32,025 nucleotides of DNA from an uncultured Sphingomonadaceae bacterium (GTDB lineage Bacteria > Pseudomonadota > Alphaproteobacteria > Sphingomonadales > Sphingomonadaceae). Of the stretch, positions 7,266 to 17,127 are shown in pieces; position 1 is the stretch's first letter, and the number at the start of each line of letters is the position of its first letter. A program made the position numbers and the translations under genes. The stretch lies in contig CANLBM010000025.1 of the NCBI GenBank assembly GCA_947488845.1, forward strand, positions 1 to 32,025. The letters run 5' to 3'. The notes under the pieces were generated by a model, which had not been told where the DNA came from, ran no database searches, and saw nothing but the letters and a program-made list of their open reading frames with translations.

Positions 7266-8054
7266 TCAGGATATCGCCCGGACAATGCCTCCATCCACGC
7301 GCAAGGCCGCGCCATTTATCGCCGATGACTTCGGGCTGCAGAGATAGGTAACAAAAGAGGCGATTTCCTGGGGATCGATCAGGCGCTCAATCAGAGACGT
7401 TGCCCGATTTTCCTGCATGAACTTCTTCTCTGCCTGATCATATGGCAAATCGGGAAAAACATCCTGGACGAATTTTTCAACGCCCTCTGTCCGGGTTGAT
7501 CCGGGAAGCACCGAATTGACCGTCACATTCGTGCCTTTGGTTAGCTCTGCCAGACTTCTCGATAGCGACAATTGCATGGTCTTCGTCGCGCTGTAATGGG
7601 CCATTTCCGGCGCCGGGTTCAACGCGGATTCACTGGACATGAACAGCACTTTGCCAGCGTTTCTGGCGAGCATGGCGCGCAGATAGTGGCGGGTCAGTCT
7701 CACGCCGCTCATGATATTCACGTCAAACAGTCGCTGCCAGGACTCGTCGGTCTCGTCAAAGAAACCAACCGCTTCGTAAATGCCGAGATTGTTGACCAGG
7801 ATATCCACTTCCGCGAACTTCTCGATAGTTGCTTGGCAACCTTCGGGCGTTCCATTGTCGGCGACAAGTCCGTTCAATTTGGCGTCGGCAACATCCTGTT
7901 TTATCGACTGGATCGCCGTGTCGACACTCGCCCGGGTGCGGCCATTGACGATGACGCTCGCCCCTTCAGCGGCAAGCGAGCGAGCAATTTCAAGGCCGAT
8001 TCCCCCGGTTGAAGCAGTGACCAGGGCGGTTTTGTCATTGAGGTTCAGATTCAT
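7266..8054 (-). CDS. Short-chain dehydrogenase/reductase
   Basis: This 262-residue classical SDR enzyme is NAD(P)-dependent. The cofactor loop is TASTGGIG (13-20), the structural motif is NNLG (88-91), the active site has S141 (MSSES), Y154 and K158 (YSATK), and PGSTRTEG (184-191) follows. The substrate is unknown; such proteins reduce small ketones or oxidise alcohols. The ATG at 8054 has AAGAGA upstream. It is divergent from a LysR regulator with a 121-bp shared promoter region, the usual sign that the regulator controls it. Together they interrupt the htpX-rsmB neighbourhood and may be acquired. Confidence 0.92.
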   Translation of the reverse strand: MNLNLNDKTALVTASTGGIGLEIARSLAAEGASVIVNGRTRASVDTAIQSIKQDVADAKLNGLVADNGTPEGCQATIEKFAEVDILVNNLGIYEAVGFFDETDESWQRLFDVNIMSGVRLTRHYLRAMLARNAGKVLFMSSESALNPAPEMAHYSATKTMQLSLSRSLAELTKGTNVTVNSVLPGSTRTEGVEKFVQDVFPDLPYDQAEKKFMQENRATSLIERLIDPQEIASFVTYLCSPKSSAINGAALRVDGGIVRAIS

Positions 8055-8154
8055 TATATATCTCTTTTCCGTTTCTAGCGGGATGGGTGCCCGCTGGTGA
8101 TGCACCTCATATGAAATATGGATTGTTGCGGATAAAGAGGCTTATATGCATTAG

Positions 8155-8177
8155 ATAATTGCGCTATAGGCAATTAT
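8155..8177. promoter_or_regulatory. LysR-type operator overlapping the regulator's start codon
   Basis: ATAATTGC (8155-8162) and GCAATTAT (8170-8177) are perfect 8-bp inverted arms with a 7-nt centre. The inner part fits the T-N11-A rule of LysR-family sites (T8160, A8172). The right arm includes the first two bases of the regulator's ATG. Bound protein would block its own gene, as many LysR proteins do, while acting on the divergent SDR promoter about 100 bp away. Confidence 0.6.
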
Positions 8178-9090
8178 GCAGATAAATTCCCAAGAACTCC
8201 TGACCTTCGTGACGGTCGTCGATTGCGGCCAGGTCGGTCTTGCCGCGCAGATGCTCGGCCAGAATCCGTCCAGTATAAGCCGCACCCTCGCAAGGCTTGA
8301 GGAAAAGCTTGGCGTAACCTTGCTGGCCCGCACGACCCGCCGGCAGCAATTGACCGAGGAAGGAATCTTCTTCCTCGATAAGGCGCGGCTGGTGCTGAGC
8401 GAGATGAAATCGGCCGAAGATCTTCTCAGGGATCGTGACCGGACACCGTCCGGGCGCCTGCGGGTTGATGCGGCCTCGCCATTCATGCTGCATTGCGTTG
8501 TGCCCCACATCCCGCTTTTCTGCCAAAAATATCCGCAGATCGAGCTTGAGCTGACCAGCAGCGAAGGCAATATTGATCTGATTGAACAGCGCACGGATGT
8601 CGCCTTGCGCATCGGCACGCTGAAGGATTCGGCGCTTCACGCGAGACCATTGGGCGCGTCGCAACTCCGGTTGCTGGCCAGTCCGGAATATCTGTCTCGC
8701 AGAAACGCACCGCAAACGGTTGAGGAACTGGGCCGGCACGACCTGATCGGTTTCACTCGACCCGAGAGCCTGAACATCTGGCCGCTCAAATCGCCAAACG
8801 GGGCCGCATCGAAAGTGGATCCAAAGACCAGGGCGTCGAGCGGCGAAACGATCAGGCAGCTCGCCTTGCACGGACAGGGTATTGCCTGCCTGGCCGACTT
8901 CATGACTCACGAGGACCAGCGGCAGGGACGGCTGATCCCGGTCCTTACCGAACACACGATCCCCGATTGGCAAGAAATTAGCGCGGTCTTTTATCGGCAA
9001 ACCGAACTGGCGTCGCGGATCCGTGTTTTTATTGATTTTATCGTCGAGAAGGCGGTTCAATCAGGAGGCTTGATCCGCCGGATGCCTTGA
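8176..9090 (+). CDS. LysR-family transcriptional regulator
   Basis: This 304-residue LysR-type regulator has an N-terminal winged helix-turn-helix (about 1-60; LLTFVTVVDCGQVGLAAQ, SSISRTLARLEEKLG) and a C-terminal ligand-binding domain (about 90-295; LRVDAASPFMLHCVVPHI, DVALRIG). Such proteins act as tetramers that sense a small molecule and control a divergent gene, here the SDR. The start at 8176 gives the family's standard beginning (MQINSQELLTFV). The ribosome binding site is poor (AGG at most) and is overlapped by the palindromic operator, which fits tight autoregulation. The effector cannot be predicted. Confidence 0.95.
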   Translation: MQINSQELLTFVTVVDCGQVGLAAQMLGQNPSSISRTLARLEEKLGVTLLARTTRRQQLTEEGIFFLDKARLVLSEMKSAEDLLRDRDRTPSGRLRVDAASPFMLHCVVPHIPLFCQKYPQIELELTSSEGNIDLIEQRTDVALRIGTLKDSALHARPLGASQLRLLASPEYLSRRNAPQTVEELGRHDLIGFTRPESLNIWPLKSPNGAASKVDPKTRASSGETIRQLALHGQGIACLADFMTHEDQRQGRLIPVLTEHTIPDWQEISAVFYRQTELASRIRVFIDFIVEKAVQSGGLIRRMP

Positions 9091-9120
9091 CCAGGACGAT
9101 AGCTCGAAAGCGTATCGCGT

Positions 9121-9378
9121 TCAAATAGCCAAGGGAGGCGCGCTGTTTTGAAGCGGCGGCATTGCCTCATCCGGGTCGGCCATGCCAGGCCGGATATCGC
9201 TTCGCGCTACACGTCCCTGCGGCACCGGCTGCAGGAATGTCGGGCTCAGGAAATAACCGATAATCGCCCGGGCGCCATAGTCGAGAATCCGCGTTGGATA
9301 GGCATCAATCGCACGGGAGAGAAGAATCCCTGCCGTGCCAATCTTATGCCTGATCTGGATTACTCGGCGAGCATCTCG
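9121..9378 (-). pseudogene. Possible decayed coding remnant
   Basis: Between the LysR gene and the lipoprotein gene, the minus strand has 85 codons without a stop (stops at 9379-9381 and 9121-9123). The translation looks protein-like, for example GILLSRAIDAYPTRILDYGA followed by RAIIGYFLSPTFL. No ATG, GTG or TTG begins it near the upstream end, and it overlaps the lipoprotein's 3' end. It may be the tail of a gene lost when the SDR/LysR block arrived, or chance. I do not recognise the family. Confidence 0.22.
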
Positions 9379-9686
9379 TCATAGACGGCGCAAGCTTCGG
9401 CAATGCCAAAGCTTCCGTCAGCAGCGCCTGTCTGCATCTTCTCCTGAACTTCCTGCATCTTGCTGGTCATTTTCTGCATCGCTTCAGGATCGCCGGCCAG
9501 GCCTTGCATCTTTTCGCCAAGCTTCGTTGCTTTGGCCATCATCGCATCCTGGGTACATTCCTCCGCAGTCACAGCCTCTGCAGTTTCTTCCGTTGCGGCA
9601 GTTTCGGATGTTTCATTGCTGGTACCGCATGCACTGAGCGCAAGGGCGCTCGCAAAAACTGTCAAGGTCGCAATCGAATTTTTCAT
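9360..9686 (-). CDS. Small predicted lipoprotein
   Basis: This 108-residue protein has a lipoprotein signal: positive start MKNS, hydrophobic stretch (5-16), lipobox LSAC with C20 as the lipidated residue. An acidic linker rich in Glu/Thr (22-45) follows, then a helical Met/Lys/Glu-rich domain (46-108) with two cysteines (C44 and the one in EACAVYDEML) that could form a disulfide. It is probably anchored in a cell-envelope membrane facing the periplasm. No family is recognised. It is transcribed away from rsmB with about 400 bp between the starts. Confidence 0.72.
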   Translation of the reverse strand: MKNSIATLTVFASALALSACGTSNETSETAATEETAEAVTAEECTQDAMMAKATKLGEKMQGLAGDPEAMQKMTSKMQEVQEKMQTGAADGSFGIAEACAVYDEMLAE

Positions 9687-10090
9687 AGTTGATTCCCGTT
9701 ATTTTTATTGAATGCCGCCTTTGCTGGCAATGGGCCAGAACCCGGCAGCGGACGTGGTTTTTTCACTGATCTTGCATCGGTGAAATTTCGGATTGATCCA
9801 CCAATATTCCATTCGGACAGCTTTCTCGCGGCACGATCACGGCAATGCACGGGGCAGCAGCGGTAGGCGAGAAAGTCATCGTAAAAGGTCCCCGGGATCA
9901 ATCCAGATGTTGACCTAGCGTGGCTCGCGAACGGGTGAGTGATGTAGATCACAACGCTACGGGGGTAGATTCCGGTTTTCTGGCCCGACCTGCGCTTTAT
10001 CCTAAAGCTTGATCGAAACGCGGGAGGGTCTATGCGGTGGGGCAGAGCGAACCATCCGGGTTCTGCAAGCCCAATCATCGCGGAATGAAC
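9687..10090. other. Intergenic region between lipoprotein gene and rsmB
   Basis: These roughly 400 bp carry no supported gene. A CRP/FNR-like palindrome at 9939-9952 is the only clear site and is listed separately. A minus-strand frame crosses the region from the rsmB antisense without a start of its own. The promoters of both divergent genes should lie here. Confidence 0.5.
9939..9952. promoter_or_regulatory. CRP/FNR-family-like site
   Basis: GTGA-N6-TCAC is a perfect half-site pair resembling the core of the CRP consensus TGTGA-N6-TCACA, and the right side extends to TCACA. It lies about 140 bp before rsmB and about 250 bp before the divergent lipoprotein gene, so either could be the target. 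No regulator is encoded nearby. Confidence 0.35.
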
Positions 10091-11368
10091 ATGAACGAAC
10101 CCAATAATAAAGTCCCCGGCCTCGCTACGCGCCAGTCCGCCATTCGCCTGCTCGACGCTGTCTGCCGGCGTGGCGAGACGCTGGATCAGGCGATGGCCGC
10201 GGCTACCGGCAAACTCTCCAATCCGTCGGACAAGTCGCTGGCCCATAATATCGCCGCCAATGTCCTGCGCTGGATGACCGCGCTCGATGCGATGATCGAC
10301 AGCGCGACCCGCAACCGGCTGGCAGATGATGCCAAGCCGCGGATGGCGCTGCGCATTGCGCTGGCCCAGGTGCTGATCCTCGACACGCCGCAACATGCCG
10401 CAATTTCCACCGCGCTTCCGCTGGTCCACGGTGGCCCGCGTCGTTTGGTCCATGGTGTATTCTCGACCGTCATGCGCGGTGTCGAATCGGGCAAGCTGAA
10501 ACTGCCGGAATATCCGGAAATTCCCGGCGAGACGCTCGATCGCTGGACCCATAACTGGGGTGAAGATGTCGCCAACGCCGCCAGCCAGGCGTGGGCCAAG
10601 CCTGCGCCGCTCGACCTCAGCTTCCGGTCCGATGATACAGGCTCGCTGGAAGGCGAGAAACTGGCCTCGAACCATCTCAGGATGCTTCCAAATCTTCCAG
10701 TCACCGCGCTCGACGGCTTCGACGATGGCGCCTTCTGGGTGCAGGATCTGGCCGCCTCTATCCCTGCGCGTCTGTTGGGCGCAGGCGAGGGGCGGACGAT
10801 ATTCGACCTCTGCGCGGCCCCCGGTGGCAAGACCATGCAACTGGCCAGCGCTGGCTGGAAAGTGATCTCGGTCGATAACAGCAGCAAAAGAATGGAGCGT
10901 TTTCAGGATAATCTGGGACGCACCAAATTGCAGGCCGATGAAGTCATCGCCGACTTGATGCAGTGGGAACCGGCGGAACCCGCCGATGCCGTCCTGCTCG
11001 ACGCTCCGTGCAGCGCCACCGGCATTTTCCGCCGTCACCCCGACGTTCTTCATTGTATCGGTTCGCGCCAGATCGCCGACCGCGTCGAAGTCCAGCGCGC
11101 CTTGCTCGATCGCACCGCGCCGTGGGTCAAGCCCGGCGGGATATTGGTCTACGCGGTCTGTTCGCTCGAGCCGGAAGAAGGCGAAGAGCAGATCGAGGCG
11201 TTTCTCGAAAGGCACGAGGATTATGCAATCGATCCGGTCACCGCAGACGAATTGCCGGCGCATATTCTGCCCGGCGAATCCGGTTGCGTTCGCACGCTGC
11301 CGACCACACTGGCGGAACAGGGTCATGTCGACGGATTCTTCATCGCGCGCTTGCGCCGGAAAGCCTGA
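10091..11368 (+). CDS. rsmB: 16S rRNA (cytosine-C5) methyltransferase, RsmB/Sun family
   Basis: This 425-residue enzyme of the RsmB/NOP family methylates C967 of 16S rRNA in characterised relatives. A NusB-like RNA-binding domain occupies about 12-140. The SAM-binding methyltransferase core follows: DLCAAPGGKTMQ (239-250), acidic VDN at 261-263, DAPCSATG with C307 (304-311) and VCSLEPEEG with C357, the two cysteines used in catalysis and release. The frame is open upstream to 10037. The ATG at 10091 has GCGGA at suitable distance, whereas the ATG at 10085 directly abuts it. It heads a same-strand run rsmB-rpe-heparinase-purH, a gene order I recall from sphingomonads. Confidence 0.95.
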   Translation: MNEPNNKVPGLATRQSAIRLLDAVCRRGETLDQAMAAATGKLSNPSDKSLAHNIAANVLRWMTALDAMIDSATRNRLADDAKPRMALRIALAQVLILDTPQHAAISTALPLVHGGPRRLVHGVFSTVMRGVESGKLKLPEYPEIPGETLDRWTHNWGEDVANAASQAWAKPAPLDLSFRSDDTGSLEGEKLASNHLRMLPNLPVTALDGFDDGAFWVQDLAASIPARLLGAGEGRTIFDLCAAPGGKTMQLASAGWKVISVDNSSKRMERFQDNLGRTKLQADEVIADLMQWEPAEPADAVLLDAPCSATGIFRRHPDVLHCIGSRQIADRVEVQRALLDRTAPWVKPGGILVYAVCSLEPEEGEEQIEAFLERHEDYAIDPVTADELPAHILPGESGCVRTLPTTLAEQGHVDGFFIARLRRKA

Positions 11369-11488
11369 TTTTCTACATATTGTGAACCTGTCCCCAAACT
11401 GTCCACAAGGGACTGTGGAAAGGTCAGAAACGCGCCTTGCCTGCACCGGCCAAAAATTATAGAGGCGGGCGCAGCTTAAGGAAGAGCC

Positions 11489-12148
11489 ATGTCCGACATC
11501 CGTATTGCCCCATCCATTCTCTCTGCCGACTTTGCCCGTCTGGGCGAAGAGGTACAGGCCATCGACAAGGCCGGTTGCGACTGGATCCATGTCGATGTGA
11601 TGGACGGCCATTTCGTTCCCAATATCACGATCGGTCCCGCCGTGGTCAAAGCGCTGCGTCCGCACAGCGCCAAACCGTTCGACGTCCATCTGATGATTTC
11701 GCCGGTCGATCAATATCTCGAAGCCTTTGCCGAAGCGGGCGCGGATATCATCTCCTTCCACCCGGAAGCCGGTGCCCACCCGCACCGCACGGTGCAGACC
11801 ATCCACTCGCTCGGCAAGCAGGCCGGACTGGTGCTCAATCCGGCGACTCCGCTCGACATACTCGATTATCTGATCGACGATCTCGACCTCATTCTGGTGA
11901 TGAGCGTCAACCCGGGCTTTGGCGGGCAGAGCTTCATCGACAGCCAGCTGCGCAAGATCGAGGTGATCCGCAAGCGGATCGACGACACCGGCAAGGACAT
12001 AAGGCTGGAAGTCGACGGCGGTATCGATCTTGTCACCGCGCCAAAGGCAATTGCCGCCGGTGCCGACACACTGGTCGCGGGAACCGCAACCTTCCGCGGC
12101 GGCCCGGATCAATATGCAGCCAATATCAGCGGCCTGAGGGGTGAATGA
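11489..12148 (+). CDS. rpe: Ribulose-phosphate 3-epimerase
   Basis: This 219-residue TIM-barrel enzyme interconverts ribulose 5-phosphate and xylulose 5-phosphate in the pentose phosphate pathway. It has the full set of family marks: IAPSILSADF at the N-terminus, HVDVMDGHFVPN (34-45) with metal-binding His/Asp, DVHLMI, SVNPGFGGQSF, and VDGGI followed by a phosphate-binding GTATF segment. The length is normal. GGAAGAG precedes the ATG. The stop overlaps the start of the heparinase gene by 4 bases (ATGA), indicating translational coupling. Confidence 0.98.
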   Translation: MSDIRIAPSILSADFARLGEEVQAIDKAGCDWIHVDVMDGHFVPNITIGPAVVKALRPHSAKPFDVHLMISPVDQYLEAFAEAGADIISFHPEAGAHPHRTVQTIHSLGKQAGLVLNPATPLDILDYLIDDLDLILVMSVNPGFGGQSFIDSQLRKIEVIRKRIDDTGKDIRLEVDGGIDLVTAPKAIAAGADTLVAGTATFRGGPDQYAANISGLRGE

Positions 12149-13932
12149 TCACCGGCGGGTCTGACCGGCTTGATCTGGGCGACAACGACCCGGACGATCC
12201 GGCGGCCGATGACGACGCCGACACGGCGGGCGAAGGCCGCAGTCTGACGTTGCGCCACGACCGCGATCGCGGCCAGTCGCTCGCCGAACAGGCGACCATG
12301 TTCTACTACCGGATGACCTGGCGGATGCCGCTGCACCGGCTGCGCCTGTCCGGAAAATTGCCTCTGCGCCTGCTGGCGGTACCAGTCGATCCGGTTGACG
12401 GCGACCGCGTCCAGGGCATGGCGGTCCGTGCCGGATATTTCCTGTTTCGCGGTCTCAAGAAGAAACACGAGAATATCGATTTCGCCGAGCTCAAGCTGCC
12501 ACCGCAATTTGAAGATTATGTCCACCGTTTCCAGTGGCTCCGCGATCTCGACACCGCCGCGTCGCGCGATCAGGCGGTGCCGGTGGCGGAAAAGCTGATG
12601 AACCAGTGGCTCGATGCCAATGGCGGCGTTATCCGGCAGCCCGCGTGGCGACCCGACAATTGTGCCTGGCGGCTGCTGATCTGGGCCAGCCATGCGCCGC
12701 TGATCCTCTCCTCCCGTGACCTGATCTACCGTTCGAAGCTGCTCAACAATATCGCCCGCACCGCCCGCCATCTCGACCGGACAGCGGACAAGGCGCACTC
12801 CAGTCTTGGCCGTCTGGTGGCGTGGAGCGGCGTTGTTGCAGCCTCCCTGCTGCTGCCCGAAGGCCGTGTGCGCCAGATTGTTGGCGAAGCCGGTCTGGAA
12901 AAGGCGATGGGCGAATTTTTCTTTGCCGATGGCGGCACCGTGTCGCGTTCGCCGCTCAACCAGATGGACGCGGTGATCCTGCTGTCGATGCTCAAGCAGG
13001 TCTATATCGCGCGCAAGGAAGACGCTCCGCCGTTTCTGGAGGAAGCGCTGAACAAGGCCGTGCCGCCACTGACCGCGCTGACCCATTTTGACGGGTCCCT
13101 GGGCAATTGGCAGGGCAGCGGCGCAACATCGGCCGAACAGATCGCCCAGGTGGTCGAAGCCAGCGGCGTACGCGCACGCCCGCTGCGGCAGGCCCGTGAA
13201 TGGGGCTATCAGCGGGTGTCCTCCGGGCGTTCGGTGCTGATCCTCGACGCGGCACCGCCGCCGATCGCACGCATGGCGGTGGCCGGCTGCGCTTCGACAC
13301 TGGCCTTTGAATTTTCCCACGGCGATTGCCGGATCATCAGCAATTGCGGCGGGGCAGGGCTGGTCGGTGCGACAATCCCGGCGGCGCTGGCACGGGGCCT
13401 GCGGACCACCGCAGCCCACAGCACCTTGTGCATCGCCGATAGCAACAGCACCTCGATCCTCGCTGATGGCAAGCTCGGGCGCGGGGTTAGCGAAGTCGAG
13501 CTGTTCCGCCGCGATGTCGAAAACGCGACCCGGCTCGAGGCGAGCCATGACGGCTACGCCCGCCGCTTCGGTCTGATCCACAAGCGGCTGCTGCTGTCGC
13601 GCTCAGACGGTCTCGAATTGCGCGGCGAGGACATGCTGATCCCCGACGGCAAGAAACGCCGGCGGCGCAAGGACGATATCGTCTATGCGTTGCGCTTCCA
13701 TCTTGGACCGGATATTGAAAGCGATCTTGTCTCCGAAGGCAAAGGCGTCTTGTTGCGCCTGAAAGACGGAAATTTGTGGCAATTCCGCTCGACGAGCGGC
13801 GAAATTCAACTGGAAGAAAGCCTCTGGGTTGACGGCATGGGCATTGGCCATGAAGTCCGGCAGATGGTGATCAGCGGTGCAGTGGGCAGGGGCGGTGGTG
13901 CCACCGGCTGGCTGCTCAAACATATGGGGTAG
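12145..13932 (+). CDS. Heparinase II/III family protein
   Basis: This 595-residue protein has an N-terminal helical alpha/alpha-toroid part (about 45-310) and a C-terminal beta-sandwich Hepar_II_III domain (about 320-585; [50 protein letters not shown]). The first 45 residues are acidic and probably disordered; no clear signal peptide is seen, so location is uncertain. Family members are polysaccharide lyases, but in alphaproteobacteria this conserved neighbour of rpe and purH has no proven substrate that I know. It overlaps rpe by 4 bp and ends 2 bp before purH, so it is surely co-transcribed with them. Confidence 0.9.
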   Translation: MITGGSDRLDLGDNDPDDPAADDDADTAGEGRSLTLRHDRDRGQSLAEQATMFYYRMTWRMPLHRLRLSGKLPLRLLAVPVDPVDGDRVQGMAVRAGYFLFRGLKKKHENIDFAELKLPPQFEDYVHRFQWLRDLDTAASRDQAVPVAEKLMNQWLDANGGVIRQPAWRPDNCAWRLLIWASHAPLILSSRDLIYRSKLLNNIARTARHLDRTADKAHSSLGRLVAWSGVVAASLLLPEGRVRQIVGEAGLEKAMGEFFFADGGTVSRSPLNQMDAVILLSMLKQVYIARKEDAPPFLEEALNKAVPPLTALTHFDGSLGNWQGSGATSAEQIAQVVEASGVRARPLRQAREWGYQRVSSGRSVLILDAAPPPIARMAVAGCASTLAFEFSHGDCRIISNCGGAGLVGATIPAALARGLRTTAAHSTLCIADSNSTSILADGKLGRGVSEVELFRRDVENATRLEASHDGYARRFGLIHKRLLLSRSDGLELRGEDMLIPDGKKRRRRKDDIVYALRFHLGPDIESDLVSEGKGVLLRLKDGNLWQFRSTSGEIQLEESLWVDGMGIGHEVRQMVISGAVGRGGGATGWLLKHMG

Positions 13933-13934
13933 TA

Positions 13935-15527
13935 ATGACGGAAAATATCAAAATCAAACGCGCGCTTTTGTCGGTTTCGGACAAGAGCGGCCTCGCCGAT
14001 CTCGGCAAGCAGCTGGCCGCGATGGGTGTCGCGCTGATCTCGACCGGCGGCACCGCCAAGGCGTTGCGCGAAGCGGGCCTCGAGGTCGCCGATATTTCAG
14101 ACGTCACCAACTTCCCCGAAATGATGGACGGCCGGGTCAAGACCCTCCACCCCAAGGTCCATGGCGGCCTGCTCGCCCGGCGCGATGATGCCGGCCATGT
14201 CGCCTCGATGGAAGAACATGATATCGCCGGGATCGATCTGGTGATCGTCAATCTCTACCCCTTCGCCCAGACCGTCGCCAAGGGCGCGGAGCGCGACGAG
14301 ATTATCGAGAATATCGACATCGGCGGCCCTTCTATGGTCCGTAGCGCGGCGAAGAACCATGATTTCGTCACCATCGTCACCGATCCTTCCGACTATGACA
14401 CCCTGCTCAGCGAATTGCAGCAGAATGACGGCGGCACCTCGCTGGCTTTCCGCAAGAATATGGCCGCCAAGGCTTTCGCCGCTACCGCCAGCTATGACAG
14501 CATGATCGCGCAATGGTTCGGCTTTGCCGACCAGGGCAAGATGTTCCCCGATACGCTGCCGGTCACCATGAGCCGCCCGGTCGAGCTGCGCTATGGCGAG
14601 AATCCGCATCAGAGCGCCGCGCTCTATCTGCCCGACGGCCCGTTCGCGAGCGGTATCGCACAGGCCGAACAACTGCAGGGCAAGGCGCTCAGCTATAATA
14701 ATTACAACGACGCCGATGCCGCGCTCGAACTGGTCAGCGAATTCCGCGACGGCCCGCCGACCGTGGTCATCGTCAAGCACGCCAATCCGTGCGGAGTCGC
14801 CAGCGCCGACAATATTCTCGACGCCTATAAAGCGGCTCTGGCCTGCGACAGCGTCTCGGCCTTTGGCGGTATCATCGCGGTCAACCGTCCGCTCGACGGA
14901 CCGGCGGCCGAAGCGATGACCGGCATCTTCACCGAAGTCGTCTGCGCGCCCGATGCGAATGACGAGGCCAAGGCCATTTTCGCCAAGAAGAAGAATCTGC
15001 GCCTGCTCCTGACCGGCGAACTTCCCGATCCGGTCCGCACCGGCATGGGATTCAAATCCATCGCCGGCGGTTTCCTGCTCCAGTCCCGCGACAATGGCCA
15101 GATTGCCCAGGCAGACCTCAAATGCGTCACCAGGCGCCAGCCAAGCGAGCAGGAAATGGCCGATTGCCTTTTCGCCTGGACGGTCGCCAAACATGTCAAA
15201 TCCAACGCGATTGTCTATGCCAAGGGCGGCTCGACTGCCGGCGTCGGTGCCGGGCAGATGAACCGGCTGGAATCGGCGCGGATCGCTGCGTGGAAAGCAA
15301 AGGATGCTGCTGAAAAAGCCGGTTGGAGCGAATCCCGCACCATTGGGTCGTCGGTCGCCTCGGATGCTTTCTTCCCCTTCGCCGACGGCCTGCTGACCGC
15401 AGTCGAAGCGGGCGCAACGGCGGTCATTCAGCCGGGCGGATCGATCCGTGATGATGAAGTGATCGCAGCAGCGGACGAAGCGGGTCTTGCGATGCTGTTC
15501 ACCGGAATGCGCCATTTCCGCCATTAG
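13935..15527 (+). CDS. purH: Bifunctional AICAR formyltransferase / IMP cyclohydrolase
   Basis: This 530-residue enzyme catalyses the last two steps of de novo IMP synthesis. The N-terminal IMP cyclohydrolase domain (about 1-150) shows [38 protein letters not shown] and NLYPF. The C-terminal formyltransferase domain (about 160-530) shows [25 protein letters not shown] with the catalytic Lys-His pair, and SAFGGIIA. The length is normal for the family. It begins 2 bp after the heparinase gene and is convergent with the PilZ gene. It is physically apart from purE and purK at 25-27 kb. Confidence 0.98.
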   Translation: MTENIKIKRALLSVSDKSGLADLGKQLAAMGVALISTGGTAKALREAGLEVADISDVTNFPEMMDGRVKTLHPKVHGGLLARRDDAGHVASMEEHDIAGIDLVIVNLYPFAQTVAKGAERDEIIENIDIGGPSMVRSAAKNHDFVTIVTDPSDYDTLLSELQQNDGGTSLAFRKNMAAKAFAATASYDSMIAQWFGFADQGKMFPDTLPVTMSRPVELRYGENPHQSAALYLPDGPFASGIAQAEQLQGKALSYNNYNDADAALELVSEFRDGPPTVVIVKHANPCGVASADNILDAYKAALACDSVSAFGGIIAVNRPLDGPAAEAMTGIFTEVVCAPDANDEAKAIFAKKKNLRLLLTGELPDPVRTGMGFKSIAGGFLLQSRDNGQIAQADLKCVTRRQPSEQEMADCLFAWTVAKHVKSNAIVYAKGGSTAGVGAGQMNRLESARIAAWKAKDAAEKAGWSESRTIGSSVASDAFFPFADGLLTAVEAGATAVIQPGGSIRDDEVIAAADEAGLAMLFTGMRHFRH

Positions 15528-15562
15528 CAATCAGTGACATGGCGTGACCAGCCGATCGGACG

Positions 15563-15988
15563 CTAGCTTCGGGAATATTGGTTGGTGACGCCGGGTCTTC
15601 TGGTCGAGGTGGGCGCTTCAAAGCCTCGCCAGATATCGTCCTCACTGACCTGTGGAACAAATGGATTCTGTTTGTTTTGGTCCGAGAAATTGAACAGATT
15701 GACGTCGACTGGTTCGGCGAATAAAATTCCGAAATTCTCGCCTTCGGTCCACCGGACTTCGCCGGATATTCGGCCATAGCCTTTTTTGATGATGGTGATC
15801 ACTTCAAACGGCGGGAGATAACCTTCGCTATGGCCACCCATTCCATGGACGGATAAATTGGTTATGATAGCGGGAAACGCGTGGCCGTTTTCCCGCTCGA
15901 GTTCGACGTGAATCAGCTGGCGAACCCGGGCTTCGCGCTCGTCCGGAGAAATCTGCTCGTGCGATTTATCATCGTTAACATTCGTCAT
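15563..15988 (-). CDS. PilZ-domain protein
   Basis: This protein of about 141 residues is built around a PilZ-like domain, the common c-di-GMP receptor fold. The second half of the binding signature is visible as NLSVHGMGG ([D/N]xSxxG), followed by strands ITIIKKGYGRISGEVRW and FGILF. The first half (RxxxR) is imperfect: the segment DEREARVRQLIHVELE has arginines, but their spacing is not clearly canonical, so binding is uncertain. The frame is open upstream to 16090; the ATG at 15988 gives the more natural start. A diguanylate cyclase gene lies 11 kb away at 27 kb. Confidence 0.72.
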   Translation of the reverse strand: MTNVNDDKSHEQISPDEREARVRQLIHVELERENGHAFPAIITNLSVHGMGGHSEGYLPPFEVITIIKKGYGRISGEVRWTEGENFGILFAEPVDVNLFNFSDQNKQNPFVPQVSEDDIWRGFEAPTSTRRPGVTNQYSRS

Positions 15989-16118
15989 GCTGCCATTAAC
16001 GGTGAAATCTGACGGGCTTAAGTCAGAAATCGGGCCCCGGCGTTTCCGTGAAAATGCTTTTCTTCCATTTTCCGGATAGGGAGGCGACAACCAGCGCGAT
16101 CACTGTGAAACCTTCAAA

Positions 16119-16886
16119 CTATCCCGGTCCGGGCCAGGAAAAGGACAGGCGGCTTTCGCCGGTGACGGCTCCCGACGACGCGAACCGCCGCTCAAGGAAG
16201 AGTCCCCGGCCGCTATGGTCAATGGCAACCACCGTGCTGCACCGTGTCCCGTACACCGGGTCGAGCATGAAAATGGCCGAGTGCTGTGGCTCGGGTCCCG
16301 ATTGCGCCGCGGGCCGGGCGCGGTCTTTCGGCTCGTAGCTGTTCCGGTCGAGCAGATCGTCAAACAGCAAAGCGGGATCATCGGACTCTGTTGCAATCCA
16401 CTTGCCCAATGCGTCGTTGAGATGCGGCGACTTTTGCCATGGTTGATCGACCGGGCCGTTCGACAATCCGTGAATGCCATGATCCAGGATGGTGATGGTC
16501 TTGTCGGGCCGGTTGCTGTGGACCAGCGCCTCGCCCGGTGTCACCGTGATCAGGTTGAACGGGTTGAAATCCGCATAGTCTGCAGCGCCGATATCGGCGT
16601 ACCGACCGGCGCCCGAGAGATAATCCTTCAGCAAATCGCCGCGCGATGCCCGGTCTGAATCCGGCGGACCGAAACCGTATAAATTGGTGACCACCGCAAA
16701 ACGACCCTGTTCGGAAATGCCGAGCCAGGTTCCGCCCGCCAGCTTGTCCCTGCCAGCCAGCAGATGATGCGGTTCGTCCCAACGCTGAGCGCCAGCGGCC
16801 GGACGGGCATGCAGTTCATCGCGATTGCCGATGGCAATCAACGGCCATCGAGGATGGGCTTTCCAGGCAAATGCAACGATACACAC
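16119..16886 (-). CDS. NRDE/TANGO2-family protein
   Basis: This 255-residue protein belongs to the NRDE family, related to eukaryotic TANGO2. The name-giving motif is visible as AIGNRDELHARPA, preceded by CIVAFAWKAHPRWPL. Later segments AGGTWLGISEQGRFAVVTN, FNLITVTPG and HGLSNGP are typical. Family members usually start Met-Cys, and the cysteine is thought to matter after Met removal. A GTG at 16886 produces exactly that beginning, so I prefer it to the upstream TTG at 16913. No strong ribosome binding site is seen for either. The function in bacteria is unsettled; TANGO2 has been linked to heme and lipid metabolism. Confidence 0.87.
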   Translation of the reverse strand: MCIVAFAWKAHPRWPLIAIGNRDELHARPAAGAQRWDEPHHLLAGRDKLAGGTWLGISEQGRFAVVTNLYGFGPPDSDRASRGDLLKDYLSGAGRYADIGAADYADFNPFNLITVTPGEALVHSNRPDKTITILDHGIHGLSNGPVDQPWQKSPHLNDALGKWIATESDDPALLFDDLLDRNSYEPKDRARPAAQSGPEPQHSAIFMLDPVYGTRCSTVVAIDHSGRGLFLERRFASSGAVTGESRLSFSWPGPG

Positions 16887-17127
16887 AGTTCGAATATTAG
16901 CCTGTTCTATCAAACTTGCGACCTAAATCTGGTCGCTCGCCGGCACAAGGCAGATTGCCGGTTCCGGCGGCTCATCAGCGCGTTGACTGTCGCGCCTGAC
17001 CGTCGATAATCCGGCGCGGTTGCTAAAACATTGCCCGATTGCTTTAAAGAATGTACGGCTCGCCACGCTTTACACGAAATAACCGATGTTCAAGCGCCAT
17101 CGCCCAATCAAGGAATAATGTACTCAA

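Noticed and set aside
11380..11425. Hairpin TCCACA/TGTGGA and a DnaA-box-like CTGTCCACA
   Set aside because: It is a single weak match with no T-run or clustering, so neither an origin nor a terminator is supported.
9683..12112. Minus-strand open frame of 809 codons
   Set aside because: It is antisense to rsmB and rpe, both with complete family motifs, and its translation shows no domain.
12109..13581. Minus-strand open frame of 490 codons
   Set aside because: It is the shadow of the heparinase gene; GC-rich third positions on the plus strand keep the antisense open.
14097..15530. Minus-strand open frame of 477 codons
   Set aside because: It is antisense to purH, which is unmistakable.
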